From: JACNKJ01 sp964440095
Lineage (GTDB): Bacteria; Krumholzibacteriota; Krumholzibacteriia; JACNKJ01
Reading direction: 5' to 3'
Assembly (NCBI GenBank): GCA_964440095.1
Contig: CAYTPZ010000030.1
Coordinates: 1-25,815 of the forward strand
Length of the DNA stretch: 25,815 nt
The position numbers were made by a program, and so were the translations under genes. Shown here piece after piece: positions 7,323 through 14,570 of this stretch (within the stretch, counting starts at the first letter, position 1; the number at the start of each line of letters is the position of its first letter). The notes below the pieces were generated by a model, which was not told the origin of the DNA, searched no databases, and worked only from the letters and a program-made list of their open reading frames with translations.

Positions 7323-8152
7323 GCCGCCGCGTTTGGGAAAGGCTACTGGCGGAGCTGCGCGAAGGAAGACCGGCTCTGCTCGTATCGGTGATCGAGAGCA
7401 AGGGGTCGGTGCCGCGCAAAGATCGTCCTCGCATGCTTTTCACCGACGAAGGTTTGCAGGTGGGAACCATCGGCGGGGGATGCGTGGACGGTTTCGCCTA
7501 CGAACTCGCCCGCCGAGTCGGCGAAAGCGATAGCGCCATTCGCGACACGCTTCTCCTGGACGCAGAAGCCGGCGACGAAACGGGACTGGTCTGTGGCGGC
7601 GAGATACTCGCCGAAGCCGAGCGCTTCACGCCGCAGGATCTCCCTCGCGCGGAAGAGCTGGCCGCGGCCCCGGAAGAAGCGCCATACCGTGTGCTCATCT
7701 TTGGGGGAGGGCACGTGTCGCTTTCTCTTGGCAGATTCGCGCACGAGGTGGGTTTTGCCGTTCACGTGCTCGATGATCGCGAGAAATTCGCCAGCGCCGA
7801 GCGTTTTCCTTTTGCCGCGGAAACGCTAGTAGGCGATGTTGCGTCAGCCGAAGGCTGGATGCCTCTGGGCGAACGCGATGCGGTGATCATTGCCACGCGG
7901 GGACATCGTCACGATGAGGCAGCGCTGGCCTGGGCGGCGGGAACCGAGGCCGGATACATCGGCATGCTCAGTTCTTCACGCAAGCGAAAGCTCATTGTGG
8001 AAGACTTGTTGGAAGGCGGTATGCCGCCCGAGTCTTTAGGCGATAGGTTTCATGCGCCCGTGGGGCTTTCCATCGGTGCGCTCACGGCGGAAGAAATCGC
8101 GCTGGCGATCGCCGCCGAACTGATTCAGTGGCGAAACGGAAACAGGGAGTAG
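7319..8152 (+). CDS. xdhC: XdhC family molybdenum hydroxylase maturation factor
   Basis: A 277-residue protein with the two parts of the XdhC/CoxI family. The N-terminal domain carries SKGSVPRK, the IGGGCVDG motif (C55) and VCGGEI (C92). The C-terminal Rossmann domain carries FGGGHVS (about 128-134) and DDRE, followed by ATRGHRHDEAAL and YIGMLSSSRKR. XdhC proteins bind molybdenum cofactor, protect it, and hand the sulfurated (here perhaps selenated) form to the apo-hydroxylase. The ATG overlaps the yqeB stop by four bases, so translational coupling is likely. The next gene starts two bases after the stop. Context, with the hydroxylase subunit divergently encoded in the same locus, makes that enzyme its obvious client. 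Confidence 0.9.
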   Translation: MSRRVWERLLAELREGRPALLVSVIESKGSVPRKDRPRMLFTDEGLQVGTIGGGCVDGFAYELARRVGESDSAIRDTLLLDAEAGDETGLVCGGEILAEAERFTPQDLPRAEELAAAPEEAPYRVLIFGGGHVSLSLGRFAHEVGFAVHVLDDREKFASAERFPFAAETLVGDVASAEGWMPLGERDAVIIATRGHRHDEAALAWAAGTEAGYIGMLSSSRKRKLIVEDLLEGGMPPESLGDRFHAPVGLSIGALTAEEIALAIAAELIQWRNGNRE

Positions 8153-8154
8153 TC

Positions 8155-9549
8155 TTGTACGATCTCATATTTCGATCTGCGCGCGTGGTGACGCCCGACC
8201 GGGTTATCCTGGGCGATTTGGGTGTGACCGGGGAGCGCATCAGCGCCATTGGGCCGAACCTCGGTCCGGGCAAAGAAGAGATCGACGCCACCGGAAAGTT
8301 GCTCTTTCCCGGATTCATCGATGCGCACGTGCATCTGGGTGTGCCCATTCGCGGAACGGAATCGGCCGACGGTGTTACCGAGGGCAGCCGCGCTGCGGCC
8401 TTCGGCGGCGTGACCACGCTCATTGATTTCACCGTGCAAGATCATAGCGAACCCCTGCTCGATTCTTTTCATCGCCGCATTGCACGAATGGAAGGCGCCG
8501 CCCATGTGGACGTCGCCCTGCACGCCAACTTCACTAATTTTACGGAAGATAATCTTGCGCAGATCCCCGAAGTGCTGGCCCAAGGCGCGGCGGGGATCAA
8601 GATCTTCACGGCTTATCGCGAAGCGGGCATGCAACTGAGCGATCGGCAGATCCTACGCGTGGCCGAAAAAGTGGCCGAGTCCGGTGGGCTGCTCATGTGC
8701 CACGCGGAGAACGGCGATGCGGCGGATTATCTGGCCGAGCGCCTGGCCGCCGAAGGGCGCAAAGACGCCGCGGCGCACGGGGAGAGCCGTCCCGATCTGG
8801 TGGAGGCTGAGGCTATTTTCCGAGTAGCCACCCTGGCGCGCATTGCCAACTGTCCACTTTACGTGGTGCACCTCAGTTCGTTTCGCGGGCTCGAAACCAT
8901 TCGCCGCCTGCGCGCGGACGATTGGAAAATATTCGCGGAGACCTGTCCCCAATATTTGCTCTTAGATCGCTCGCGCTACGAAGGCGAAGACGGGCATCGC
9001 TACATTGCAAGCCCGCCTTTACGCGAGAAGGTGGATGGTGTTCGTTTGCTCGACGCCGTGCTCGGCGACGAGATCGAGGTGGTGGCAACCGATCACTGCC
9101 CCTTCACCTGCGCACAGAAGGCCATGGGCGGTGGCGATTTCATGAAGACGCCCAACGGTATTGCCGGGGTGGAAACTCTGCTGCCTCTCATGTTCACCAA
9201 ACTGCTTGCCCTCGGCGAGAACGGCCTCGAACCCAAGCACAATGCGGGCCTATTGCGCCTGGTTCGCGTGATGGCGGAAAACCCCGCTCGCATCTTCGGA
9301 CTGGCGCCGCGCAAGGGTGCCCTCAAGGAAGATGCCGATGCGGATTTAGTGCTTTATGATCCTGCGCCCACGCGAACGCTTTCCGCCGCCGATATGCATG
9401 GCGGCAGCGACTGGGATCCTTATGAAGGCATGGAAGTGCGAGGTGCCGTGGATAGTGTGTGGTTGCGGGGAGTGAAAGTTGTGGCCGGCGATACTATGAT
9501 CGGGTCATCTGAAATAGGAAAATTCTCGAAAGCGTCTAGCTCACCTTAG
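8155..9549 (+). CDS. hyuA: Hydantoinase/dihydropyrimidinase (HyuA-like)
   Basis: A 464-residue cyclic amidohydrolase with the full binuclear-metal set of the family: H58 and H60 (HVH), the carbamylated lysine K149 in AGIKIF, H183 in CHAENGD, H239 in VVHLSS, and D313 in ATDHCPF. Dihydropyrimidinases and hydantoinases open six- or five-membered cyclic ureides by hydrolysis. HyuA is a regular member of selenium-dependent hydroxylase and anaerobic purine clusters, where it may open a ring made downstream of hydroxylation. I chose TTG at 8155: it gives the classical Met-Tyr-Asp-Leu-Ile N-terminus, follows a GGGAG ribosome site by about six bases, and leaves a 2-bp gap to xdhC. A GTG at 8128 in the same frame would add nine residues and overlap xdhC. 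It ends 11 bp before the convergent trkH. Confidence 0.87.
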   Translation: MYDLIFRSARVVTPDRVILGDLGVTGERISAIGPNLGPGKEEIDATGKLLFPGFIDAHVHLGVPIRGTESADGVTEGSRAAAFGGVTTLIDFTVQDHSEPLLDSFHRRIARMEGAAHVDVALHANFTNFTEDNLAQIPEVLAQGAAGIKIFTAYREAGMQLSDRQILRVAEKVAESGGLLMCHAENGDAADYLAERLAAEGRKDAAAHGESRPDLVEAEAIFRVATLARIANCPLYVVHLSSFRGLETIRRLRADDWKIFAETCPQYLLLDRSRYEGEDGHRYIASPPLREKVDGVRLLDAVLGDEIEVVATDHCPFTCAQKAMGGGDFMKTPNGIAGVETLLPLMFTKLLALGENGLEPKHNAGLLRLVRVMAENPARIFGLAPRKGALKEDADADLVLYDPAPTRTLSAADMHGGSDWDPYEGMEVRGAVDSVWLRGVKVVAGDTMIGSSEIGKFSKASSSP

Positions 9550-9560
9550 ATCAAGTCTCA

Positions 9561-11141
9561 TTACTTCCGCCAGAAGCCCGGCCGCATGACCACCAGCACG
9601 GTGAAGATTTCCAAACGTCCGAGTAGCATGCAAAGCACCAGTAGCCATTTTCCTGGAACGGGTATCCATGCATAGGTCTGCGTTGAGCCCACGCCGGAAA
9701 GTCCCGGACCTATGTTTCCGATGCTCGCGGCGACGGCCGATACGGCGGTGACCATGTCGTGAACGAAGAAGCTCATGATCACCGAACAAACCACGAAGAG
9801 CCCCACGAATAGGACGAAGAACCCGACAATATTAGAAACACGATCTTCGCCCAGGGGCGTGCGGCGCACTTTTAGTGGCGCGATCAATCTGGGCCGCACC
9901 ACTTTCTTGACCTCGCGCCATGCGGCCTTGAAGGTGACCATCACGCGGATCATTTTCATGCCGCCGCCGGTTGAGCCTGCGCATCCTCCCCAGAACATGA
10001 ACACCACTAAGAGCAGGCCGAGGGCGCGGGGCCACATGTCGAAGTCGGCGGTGCCGAAACCCGTGGTAGTCACGATGGCGATTACCTGGAAGCTTGCGTA
10101 GCGGAACGCACCGTGAAGGGTCGAGACCTTGTCTGACTCGCTGTCTAAATGAGCCACCAGTTCCGATTCGCTGCGGGGATCGTTCGTGAAGTGTCTGGCC
10201 ACTTCCTCACTTCCAGGTAGGCCGCCCATCCACAGTAAAAGCGTAGCGAAAGTGATGGCCAAGGCCACGGTGCCGAAATAGAAATGAAACTCGCGATTGC
10301 GGCGCAGGCTGAACCAGTCGCCGCGGAAAAGCAGGCGGTAGTGAATCAGGAAATTCGTGCCCGCCATGAACATGAAGAAGGTGATCACGTAATCGATGTA
10401 GGCGCTGTTGAAAGCTCCGACTGAGGCATTACGCGTGGAGAATCCTCCGGTGGCCAGGGTGGCGAAGGAGTGGCAGAGTGCATCGTAAAGATCCATGCCG
10501 CCGAACATGAGCAGAAGGGTTTCCACGCCGGTCAGCAGCACGTAAACGCCCCAGAGGATCTTGGCCGTTTCAGCCAGGCGCGGCCGCAGCCTGTCGGCGG
10601 TGGGACCGGGCACTTCGCCGCGGAACATCTGGTATCCGCCAACGCCCATGGCGGGGAAGATGGCGAGTACCAGGGTGACGATACCCATGCCGCCGAGCCA
10701 GTGGGTCATGCTTCGCCAAAATAGGAGACCGCGTGGAAGATTCTCGATGTCCCTTAAGATGGTTGAGCCCGTGGTGGTGAACCCGCTCATGATTTCGAAG
10801 TATGCGTCGGTGAATGCCACGAAGGGGCTCATGCCCATGCGCAGGAAGTGCACGGTGAAGGGAATGGATCCAAGCAGCGCGAGCATCACCCATCCCAGGG
10901 TGACGATGGCGAAACCTTCTTTGATGCCTTGATCAAATCGCCCGGCGCGAAAGGCCCCCTGTAAAATAGTGCCGAGCAAAAGTGAAACGAGAATGGTCAG
11001 GGTGAAGGATGAAATTTCGGGGCTCCACATGTCGCTGCCGCCGCGCTGTTGCCAAAGCGCGATGCCCGTGGGAACCAGCAGGGTCAAGGCCAACATTTGC
11101 ATGAGGCGACCCAGGGAATAGAAGACGGCGCGGAACTTCAC
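9561..11141 (-). CDS. trkH: Trk potassium uptake system, membrane subunit TrkH
   Basis: A 526-residue polytopic inner-membrane protein with about ten or more hydrophobic segments. It contains the four pseudo-repeated pore loops of the Trk/Ktr/HKT family: SGFTTTGSTI, ATGGFSTRN, TTTGFGTADFD and, in the last quarter, SIGNIGPGLSGVG. The C-terminal LCMLLGRLEIFTVLVV segment is strongly conserved in TrkH. It forms the potassium-conducting dimer controlled by the cytosolic TrkA ring. The start is GTG at 11141. Its first base is the last base of the trkA stop codon (TAGTG), so the pair is translationally coupled. The length is close to the usual 480-550 residues and no filter is disrupted. No terminator lies between it and the convergent hydantoinase gene. 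Confidence 0.95.
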   Translation of the reverse strand: MKFRAVFYSLGRLMQMLALTLLVPTGIALWQQRGGSDMWSPEISSFTLTILVSLLLGTILQGAFRAGRFDQGIKEGFAIVTLGWVMLALLGSIPFTVHFLRMGMSPFVAFTDAYFEIMSGFTTTGSTILRDIENLPRGLLFWRSMTHWLGGMGIVTLVLAIFPAMGVGGYQMFRGEVPGPTADRLRPRLAETAKILWGVYVLLTGVETLLLMFGGMDLYDALCHSFATLATGGFSTRNASVGAFNSAYIDYVITFFMFMAGTNFLIHYRLLFRGDWFSLRRNREFHFYFGTVALAITFATLLLWMGGLPGSEEVARHFTNDPRSESELVAHLDSESDKVSTLHGAFRYASFQVIAIVTTTGFGTADFDMWPRALGLLLVVFMFWGGCAGSTGGGMKMIRVMVTFKAAWREVKKVVRPRLIAPLKVRRTPLGEDRVSNIVGFFVLFVGLFVVCSVIMSFFVHDMVTAVSAVAASIGNIGPGLSGVGSTQTYAWIPVPGKWLLVLCMLLGRLEIFTVLVVMRPGFWRK

Positions 11142-12499
11142 TATTTGCCGCCCTTGAATAACTTCTGAATCTTCGGTGCCATCTGCGGTTGGCAGACCAC
11201 GATCACGTCGTCGCCGGCTTCAACCTGCGTCTCGCCCCGCGGAATTATCACCTCGCCCTTTCGGAAGATCGCCCCGGCGATTGCCTTCCCGTGCAGCGGA
11301 CTCCAAACATTGGCCAGGGAATCCTTGGTGATCTTGCTGCCTTCCTCCGCCTGAATCTCCATAGACTCCAAATTCATGTCGCGCAGCTGCAGCTCCACGG
11401 ATATGCGCCCGCGATGGATGATGTCCATGATCTCCTGCGCCATGAGGCGCCGCGGGCTGATGACGTGGTCCACGCCTATTTCTCGGAAGAGTTGGTTGCT
11501 GCGAGGCTCCATGGAAATGGCGATGATCTTCTTTGCGCCCTCGGATCTGGCGAGCAAGGCGCTCATGACATTTTGCGCGGTGTCTTCTCCGGCGCCTACG
11601 AAGAGGTCGATGTTTTCCACGCCCGCGTCGCGAAGCACATCGCGTTCGGTGGGTCCACCGTAGAGCACCTCCACTCCTTCCAGTCGCTCGGCCGCGTCCA
11701 TACCGTGTTCGTAATCAGGATCCAGATAGACCACCTTTTCCACCCACTCGCTCAGCGATTCGCAAAGTTGCACGGCGGTAAGGCTGCGTCCGGCGACTAC
11801 CGCGCTTTTTACGGTGCGCGATCCAAGGTCGAGCAGCTCGAGATAGGTTTCCAGGCCTTTTCGACTGAAGAGCGTGGTGACGTCGTCGCCCTCTTGCAGC
11901 ACGTCCGCTCCGCCGGGAATACGTGTTTCCCCGTTTCGGTGCAGGGCCACGGCGAGGAAATTCTTCCCGCCGGCCAGTTGGAGGATCTCCATGAGATTGC
12001 GATCCACCACCGGCATGTTGGCTTTGATGATGTGGCGGCTGATGAGAATTTGGCCTTCGTGGTAACCGAAGACTTCCAAGGCGTCGGGCACGCGAGCGAT
12101 CTGGTCGATCACCTGCACGATGACTCTTTCAGGATTGATGAATCGCGTCACGCCGAAGCCGTCGAGCACCATCTTTCCCTCGGCGGCGGTGAGTTCTGGA
12201 TTGCGTACTCGGGCGATGCGCTGGGGAACGCCATAGCGTGCGGCGAGGCCGCAGGCGAGAATGTTGACCTCGTCTTCGGAGGTGACCGCCAGGATCATTT
12301 CCGCGTCGCGAATACCCGCAGCCTCCAGAGCCGAGGGACTGCTACCGCTGCCGGGCACCACGAGGATGTCCAGCTTCTCGGCGATCTCGAGAACGCGCTC
12401 CCGCTTCTGCTCGATGATAGCCACATCGTGACCCTGCTTCTGAAGCTGGATGGCGAGCTCGTAGCCCACGGTCCCGGCTCCGACGATGACGATTTGCAC
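11141..12499 (-). CDS. trkA: Trk potassium uptake system, regulatory NAD-binding subunit TrkA
   Basis: A 452-residue cytosolic protein with two tandem RCK units, the usual TrkA layout: RCK-N (1-~120), TrkA-C (~135-215), RCK-N (~228-350), TrkA-C (~365-450). The first Rossmann fold has the nucleotide-binding GAGTVG and an acidic residue at the end of strand 2 (IIEQKR). In the second fold the glycine motif is replaced by AGRSLTA, so it probably does not bind a dinucleotide in the standard way. TrkA gates TrkH in response to ATP/ADP or NADH. I prefer GTG at 12499 over the ATG one codon upstream. AGGAGG lies five bases before the GTG but only two before the ATG, and family members begin directly with the IVIVGAG strand. 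Confidence 0.93.
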   Translation of the reverse strand: MQIVIVGAGTVGYELAIQLQKQGHDVAIIEQKRERVLEIAEKLDILVVPGSGSSPSALEAAGIRDAEMILAVTSEDEVNILACGLAARYGVPQRIARVRNPELTAAEGKMVLDGFGVTRFINPERVIVQVIDQIARVPDALEVFGYHEGQILISRHIIKANMPVVDRNLMEILQLAGGKNFLAVALHRNGETRIPGGADVLQEGDDVTTLFSRKGLETYLELLDLGSRTVKSAVVAGRSLTAVQLCESLSEWVEKVVYLDPDYEHGMDAAERLEGVEVLYGGPTERDVLRDAGVENIDLFVGAGEDTAQNVMSALLARSEGAKKIIAISMEPRSNQLFREIGVDHVISPRRLMAQEIMDIIHRGRISVELQLRDMNLESMEIQAEEGSKITKDSLANVWSPLHGKAIAGAIFRKGEVIIPRGETQVEAGDDVIVVCQPQMAPKIQKLFKGGK

Positions 12500-12519
12500 C
12501 ATGACCTCCTAGGCCGTGA

Positions 12520-12548
12520 ATCTTAGGAAGACCCGCCGGGGCTGTAAA
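12520..12548 (-). promoter_or_regulatory. Promoter of trkA-trkH
   Basis: On the minus strand TTTACA (12543-12548) and TAAGAT (12520-12525) are separated by exactly 17 bp, close to the sigma70 consensus. The predicted start is about 12513, and the AGGAGG ribosome site follows almost at once, giving a very short leader. It lies in the 170-bp divergent gap to the FKBP gene. Confidence 0.6.
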
Positions 12549-12669
12549 GGTGAGAAAAGGGCGGGAAACCCGGTCAAATAGGGGATGAATTCCCCGCGGT
12601 GTATAGCTATTGTGCTAGGGATACGGCTCTTAGCTACCGGCTTCCCGCCAACAGCCAACAGGAGAAACC

Positions 12670-13164
12670 GTGAAAGCCTTGAAATTCTTCCCCATCTTCG
12701 TACTGGCGATTCTCGTTGGATGCGGATCGGGAAACGACACATTGGAGACGGAAATGGAAGGCGCTGCCGATACTCCGGCCTCGCAGGCCGTGGCAAAACT
12801 CATGGAAGGACTCGACGCGCAGCTTGAGGTGGTTACCACCGCCAGCGGGCTTCAGTACGTGGACATCACTCCCGGAACGGGCGGTGCGGTGAGTACCGGC
12901 CAGATGGTGAGCGTCCATTATACGGGTTGGCTGCTGGACGGCAGCAAGTTCGACAGTTCCCGCGATCGGGGTGAGCCCCTTGAGTTCAATATCGGCACCG
13001 GCCGCGTGATTCCCGGTTGGGATGAAGGCGTGGGAAGCATGCAGATCGGCGGGCGCCGGAAGCTGGCCATTCCGCCCGAGCTGGGTTACGGCGAACGCGG
13101 CATTGGTCCCATTCCACCGAATTCCATTTTGATCTTCGACGTGGAATTGCTGGAGGCGGAGTAG
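12670..13164 (+). CDS. FKBP-type peptidyl-prolyl isomerase lipoprotein
   Basis: A 164-residue protein that begins with a lipoprotein signal peptide ending in LVGC, lipid attachment being expected at C18. A short linker with acidic and small residues follows, then a complete FKBP domain (about 58-163). Recognisable pieces are VSVHYTGWLLDGSKFDSS, the active-site IPGWDEGV, the LAIPPELGYGERG loop and ILIFDVELLE. It should catalyse Xaa-Pro isomerisation at the membrane surface of the periplasm and may help fold exported proteins. The start is GTG 12670, with AGGAGA about four bases upstream and a basic N-terminus. It is followed after four bases by the pterin synthase gene, so the three genes to 14145 are probably one operon. 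The reason for that association is unknown. Confidence 0.9.
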   Translation: MKALKFFPIFVLAILVGCGSGNDTLETEMEGAADTPASQAVAKLMEGLDAQLEVVTTASGLQYVDITPGTGGAVSTGQMVSVHYTGWLLDGSKFDSSRDRGEPLEFNIGTGRVIPGWDEGVGSMQIGGRRKLAIPPELGYGERGIGPIPPNSILIFDVELLEAE

Positions 13165-13168
13165 GTGC

Positions 13169-13594
13169 ATGTCCAAGCAACCCATTATTGAAATTACTCG
13201 CGTACTCACTTTCGCCGCTTCCCATCGGCTCTACAATCCCGATTGGGAAAACGAGCGCAACGATGAAGTCTTCGGCAAGTGCAACAACTTCTATGGTCAT
13301 GGTCATGACTATGATGTGCGCGTGACCCTGCGCGGGCCGGCCGATCCGGAAACGGGCATGGTTGTTAATCTGAATATCGTGGACAAGGTCACTCGCGAGG
13401 CAATTGTGGAGCCCTGTGACCACAAGCACCTGAATCACGATGTGGAATGGCTGCGCGGAATCAATCCCACCACGGAAAATTTGGCCCTGGCATTTTGGGA
13501 CCGTCTCCTGCCGCACTTTGGCGATGCGCTGCACGAAATTCGCGTTCAGGAAAATCCGCGGAATTGGTGCACCTATAGAGGGGAGAAGGAGTAA
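13169..13594 (+). CDS. 6-pyruvoyl-tetrahydropterin synthase family protein (PTPS-II-like)
   Basis: A 141-residue T-fold enzyme of COG0720. The zinc ligands are H19 (FAASHRL), H44 and H46 (GHGHDY). The catalytic cysteine is C38, with D84-H85 in CDHKHLNH, and the pterin-anchoring glutamate is probably E128. The spacing C-x5-H-G-H is that described for PTPS-II, the enzyme making 6-pyruvoyl-tetrahydropterin for biopterin. The queuosine enzyme QueD has C-x3-H-G-H. Known chemistry is conversion of 7,8-dihydroneopterin triphosphate with loss of triphosphate. It starts four bases after the FKBP gene and its stop overlaps the folE start (TAATG), so substrate would come from the next gene's product. 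A QueD function cannot be excluded because members are promiscuous. No other queuosine gene is nearby. Confidence 0.85.
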   Translation: MSKQPIIEITRVLTFAASHRLYNPDWENERNDEVFGKCNNFYGHGHDYDVRVTLRGPADPETGMVVNLNIVDKVTREAIVEPCDHKHLNHDVEWLRGINPTTENLALAFWDRLLPHFGDALHEIRVQENPRNWCTYRGEKE

Positions 13595-14145
13595 TGAAGG
13601 ACTCCGTTCGGACAATCTTGGAGTTCATCGGCGAAGATCCCGCGCGGGAGGGCCTTAAGGACACTCCCGAACGCATGGAAAAATCCATGGCTTTTCTCAC
13701 CCAGGGTTACAAGCAGTCCCCCGAAGAAGTCATCGGCCACGCCATCTTCCATGAGAGTTACGATGAAATGGTGGTGGTGCGCGACATCGACTTCTACAGC
13801 ATGTGCGAGCATCACCTGCTTCCTTTCTTCGGCAAGGCGCACGTGGCCTACATTCCCAATGGAAAAATCGTGGGCCTCAGTAAGATCCCGCGCATGGTCG
13901 ATGTTTTCGCCCGCCGCCTTCAGGTACAGGAGCGCATGACCCAGGAAGTTGCCCAGACACTTGTGGAAACACTGGAGCCCATGGGGGTTGCCGTGGTGGT
14001 GGAGGGCTTCCACATGTGCATGGCCATGCGCGGCGTGCAGAAGCAAAATTCCTGGATGACAACTTCCGCCATGCGGGGCGTTTTCCAAACCAGCACACGA
14101 ACCCGCGAGGAGTTCCTGCAGCTCATCAGGGGGATCAGCAAATGA
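13594..14145 (+). CDS. folE: GTP cyclohydrolase I
   Basis: A 183-residue homologue of type IA GTP cyclohydrolase I, which converts GTP to 7,8-dihydroneopterin triphosphate plus formate. This is the entry to folate, biopterin and queuosine precursors. The zinc ligands are all present: C71 and H74 in the CEHHLLPF motif and C142 in FHMCMAMRG. H73 and H140 fall at the catalytic positions, and the substrate-binding GLSKIPR and RRLQVQERMT segments are intact. The length matches short bacterial forms. The ATG shares a base with the preceding stop codon, and an AGGGGAGAAGGAG ribosome site lies inside the end of the PTPS gene. A 425-bp non-coding region follows, so it is probably the last gene of its operon. 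Confidence 0.95.
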   Translation: MKDSVRTILEFIGEDPAREGLKDTPERMEKSMAFLTQGYKQSPEEVIGHAIFHESYDEMVVVRDIDFYSMCEHHLLPFFGKAHVAYIPNGKIVGLSKIPRMVDVFARRLQVQERMTQEVAQTLVETLEPMGVAVVVEGFHMCMAMRGVQKQNSWMTTSAMRGVFQTSTRTREEFLQLIRGISK

Positions 14146-14570
14146 GCGGCCGCGCGCTCGGCCTTGAACATGCCTGATGGAGCTTTGGTGGAAGAGATTC
14201 GACTGGGACCTGCGGGTGGTTCGCTCTAGGTGGCATGAGACCTACTCTCTGAGCCCCTCTGGATATCAAGACATATCGCTTGAATCTGTAAAAATCAGGC
14301 AAATAGACCTGATATTGTGATGGTTTCAAAGAAGCAGGTTGTCCACCTTGGCCTCGCTCCAGGCGGCCACTTTTGATTGTGGAATAAACGCTGATATTGC
14401 AGGAAATAACCGGATCCAATGGCACGCCTACAGCATCCGTATTACTTTGCACGCGCTAGGCACGAATGGGGGAGCCGACCGGCTACCGCGGGCCCACAAA
14501 GCCGACCCCTCCGTTCTCTTCGATGCCGGGCGCCAAGCGACCGGACAGGGAGGCGAACTCTCAAAGAGTT
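14146..14570 (+). other. 425-bp non-coding region upstream of korA
   Basis: I see no credible gene here: short open frames lack ribosome sites and overlap one another. The middle part (about 14240-14440) is distinctly more AT-rich than the flanks. It holds an inverted repeat ATCAGG (14294-14299) / CCTGAT (14308-14313) with an 8-base spacer, and a weak promoter-like pair TTGATT (14373-14378) and TATTGC (14395-14400). A promoter there would give korA a leader of about 160 bases. No tRNA or known riboswitch core was recognised. Confidence 0.45.

Noticed and set aside
9550..9560. Terminator between hyuA and trkH
   Set aside because: Only 11 bases separate the convergent stop codons and no stem is present. 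Overlapping transcripts are likely.
11189..12526. 445-codon open frame on the plus strand opposite trkA
   Set aside because: It mirrors trkA almost end to end. Its product is rich in His, Asp and Gly without domain motifs, whereas the minus strand encodes an intact two-RCK protein with a promoter and ribosome site.
14146..14570. tRNA, riboswitch or small protein in the gap before korA
   Set aside because: No acceptor/T-arm pattern, no known riboswitch core and no ribosome site before the short frames could be found by eye.
14466..14570. 35-residue N-terminal extension of KorA
   Set aside because: The family starts close to the GDSGDG motif, and the extension has no ribosome site and a composition unlike KorA.
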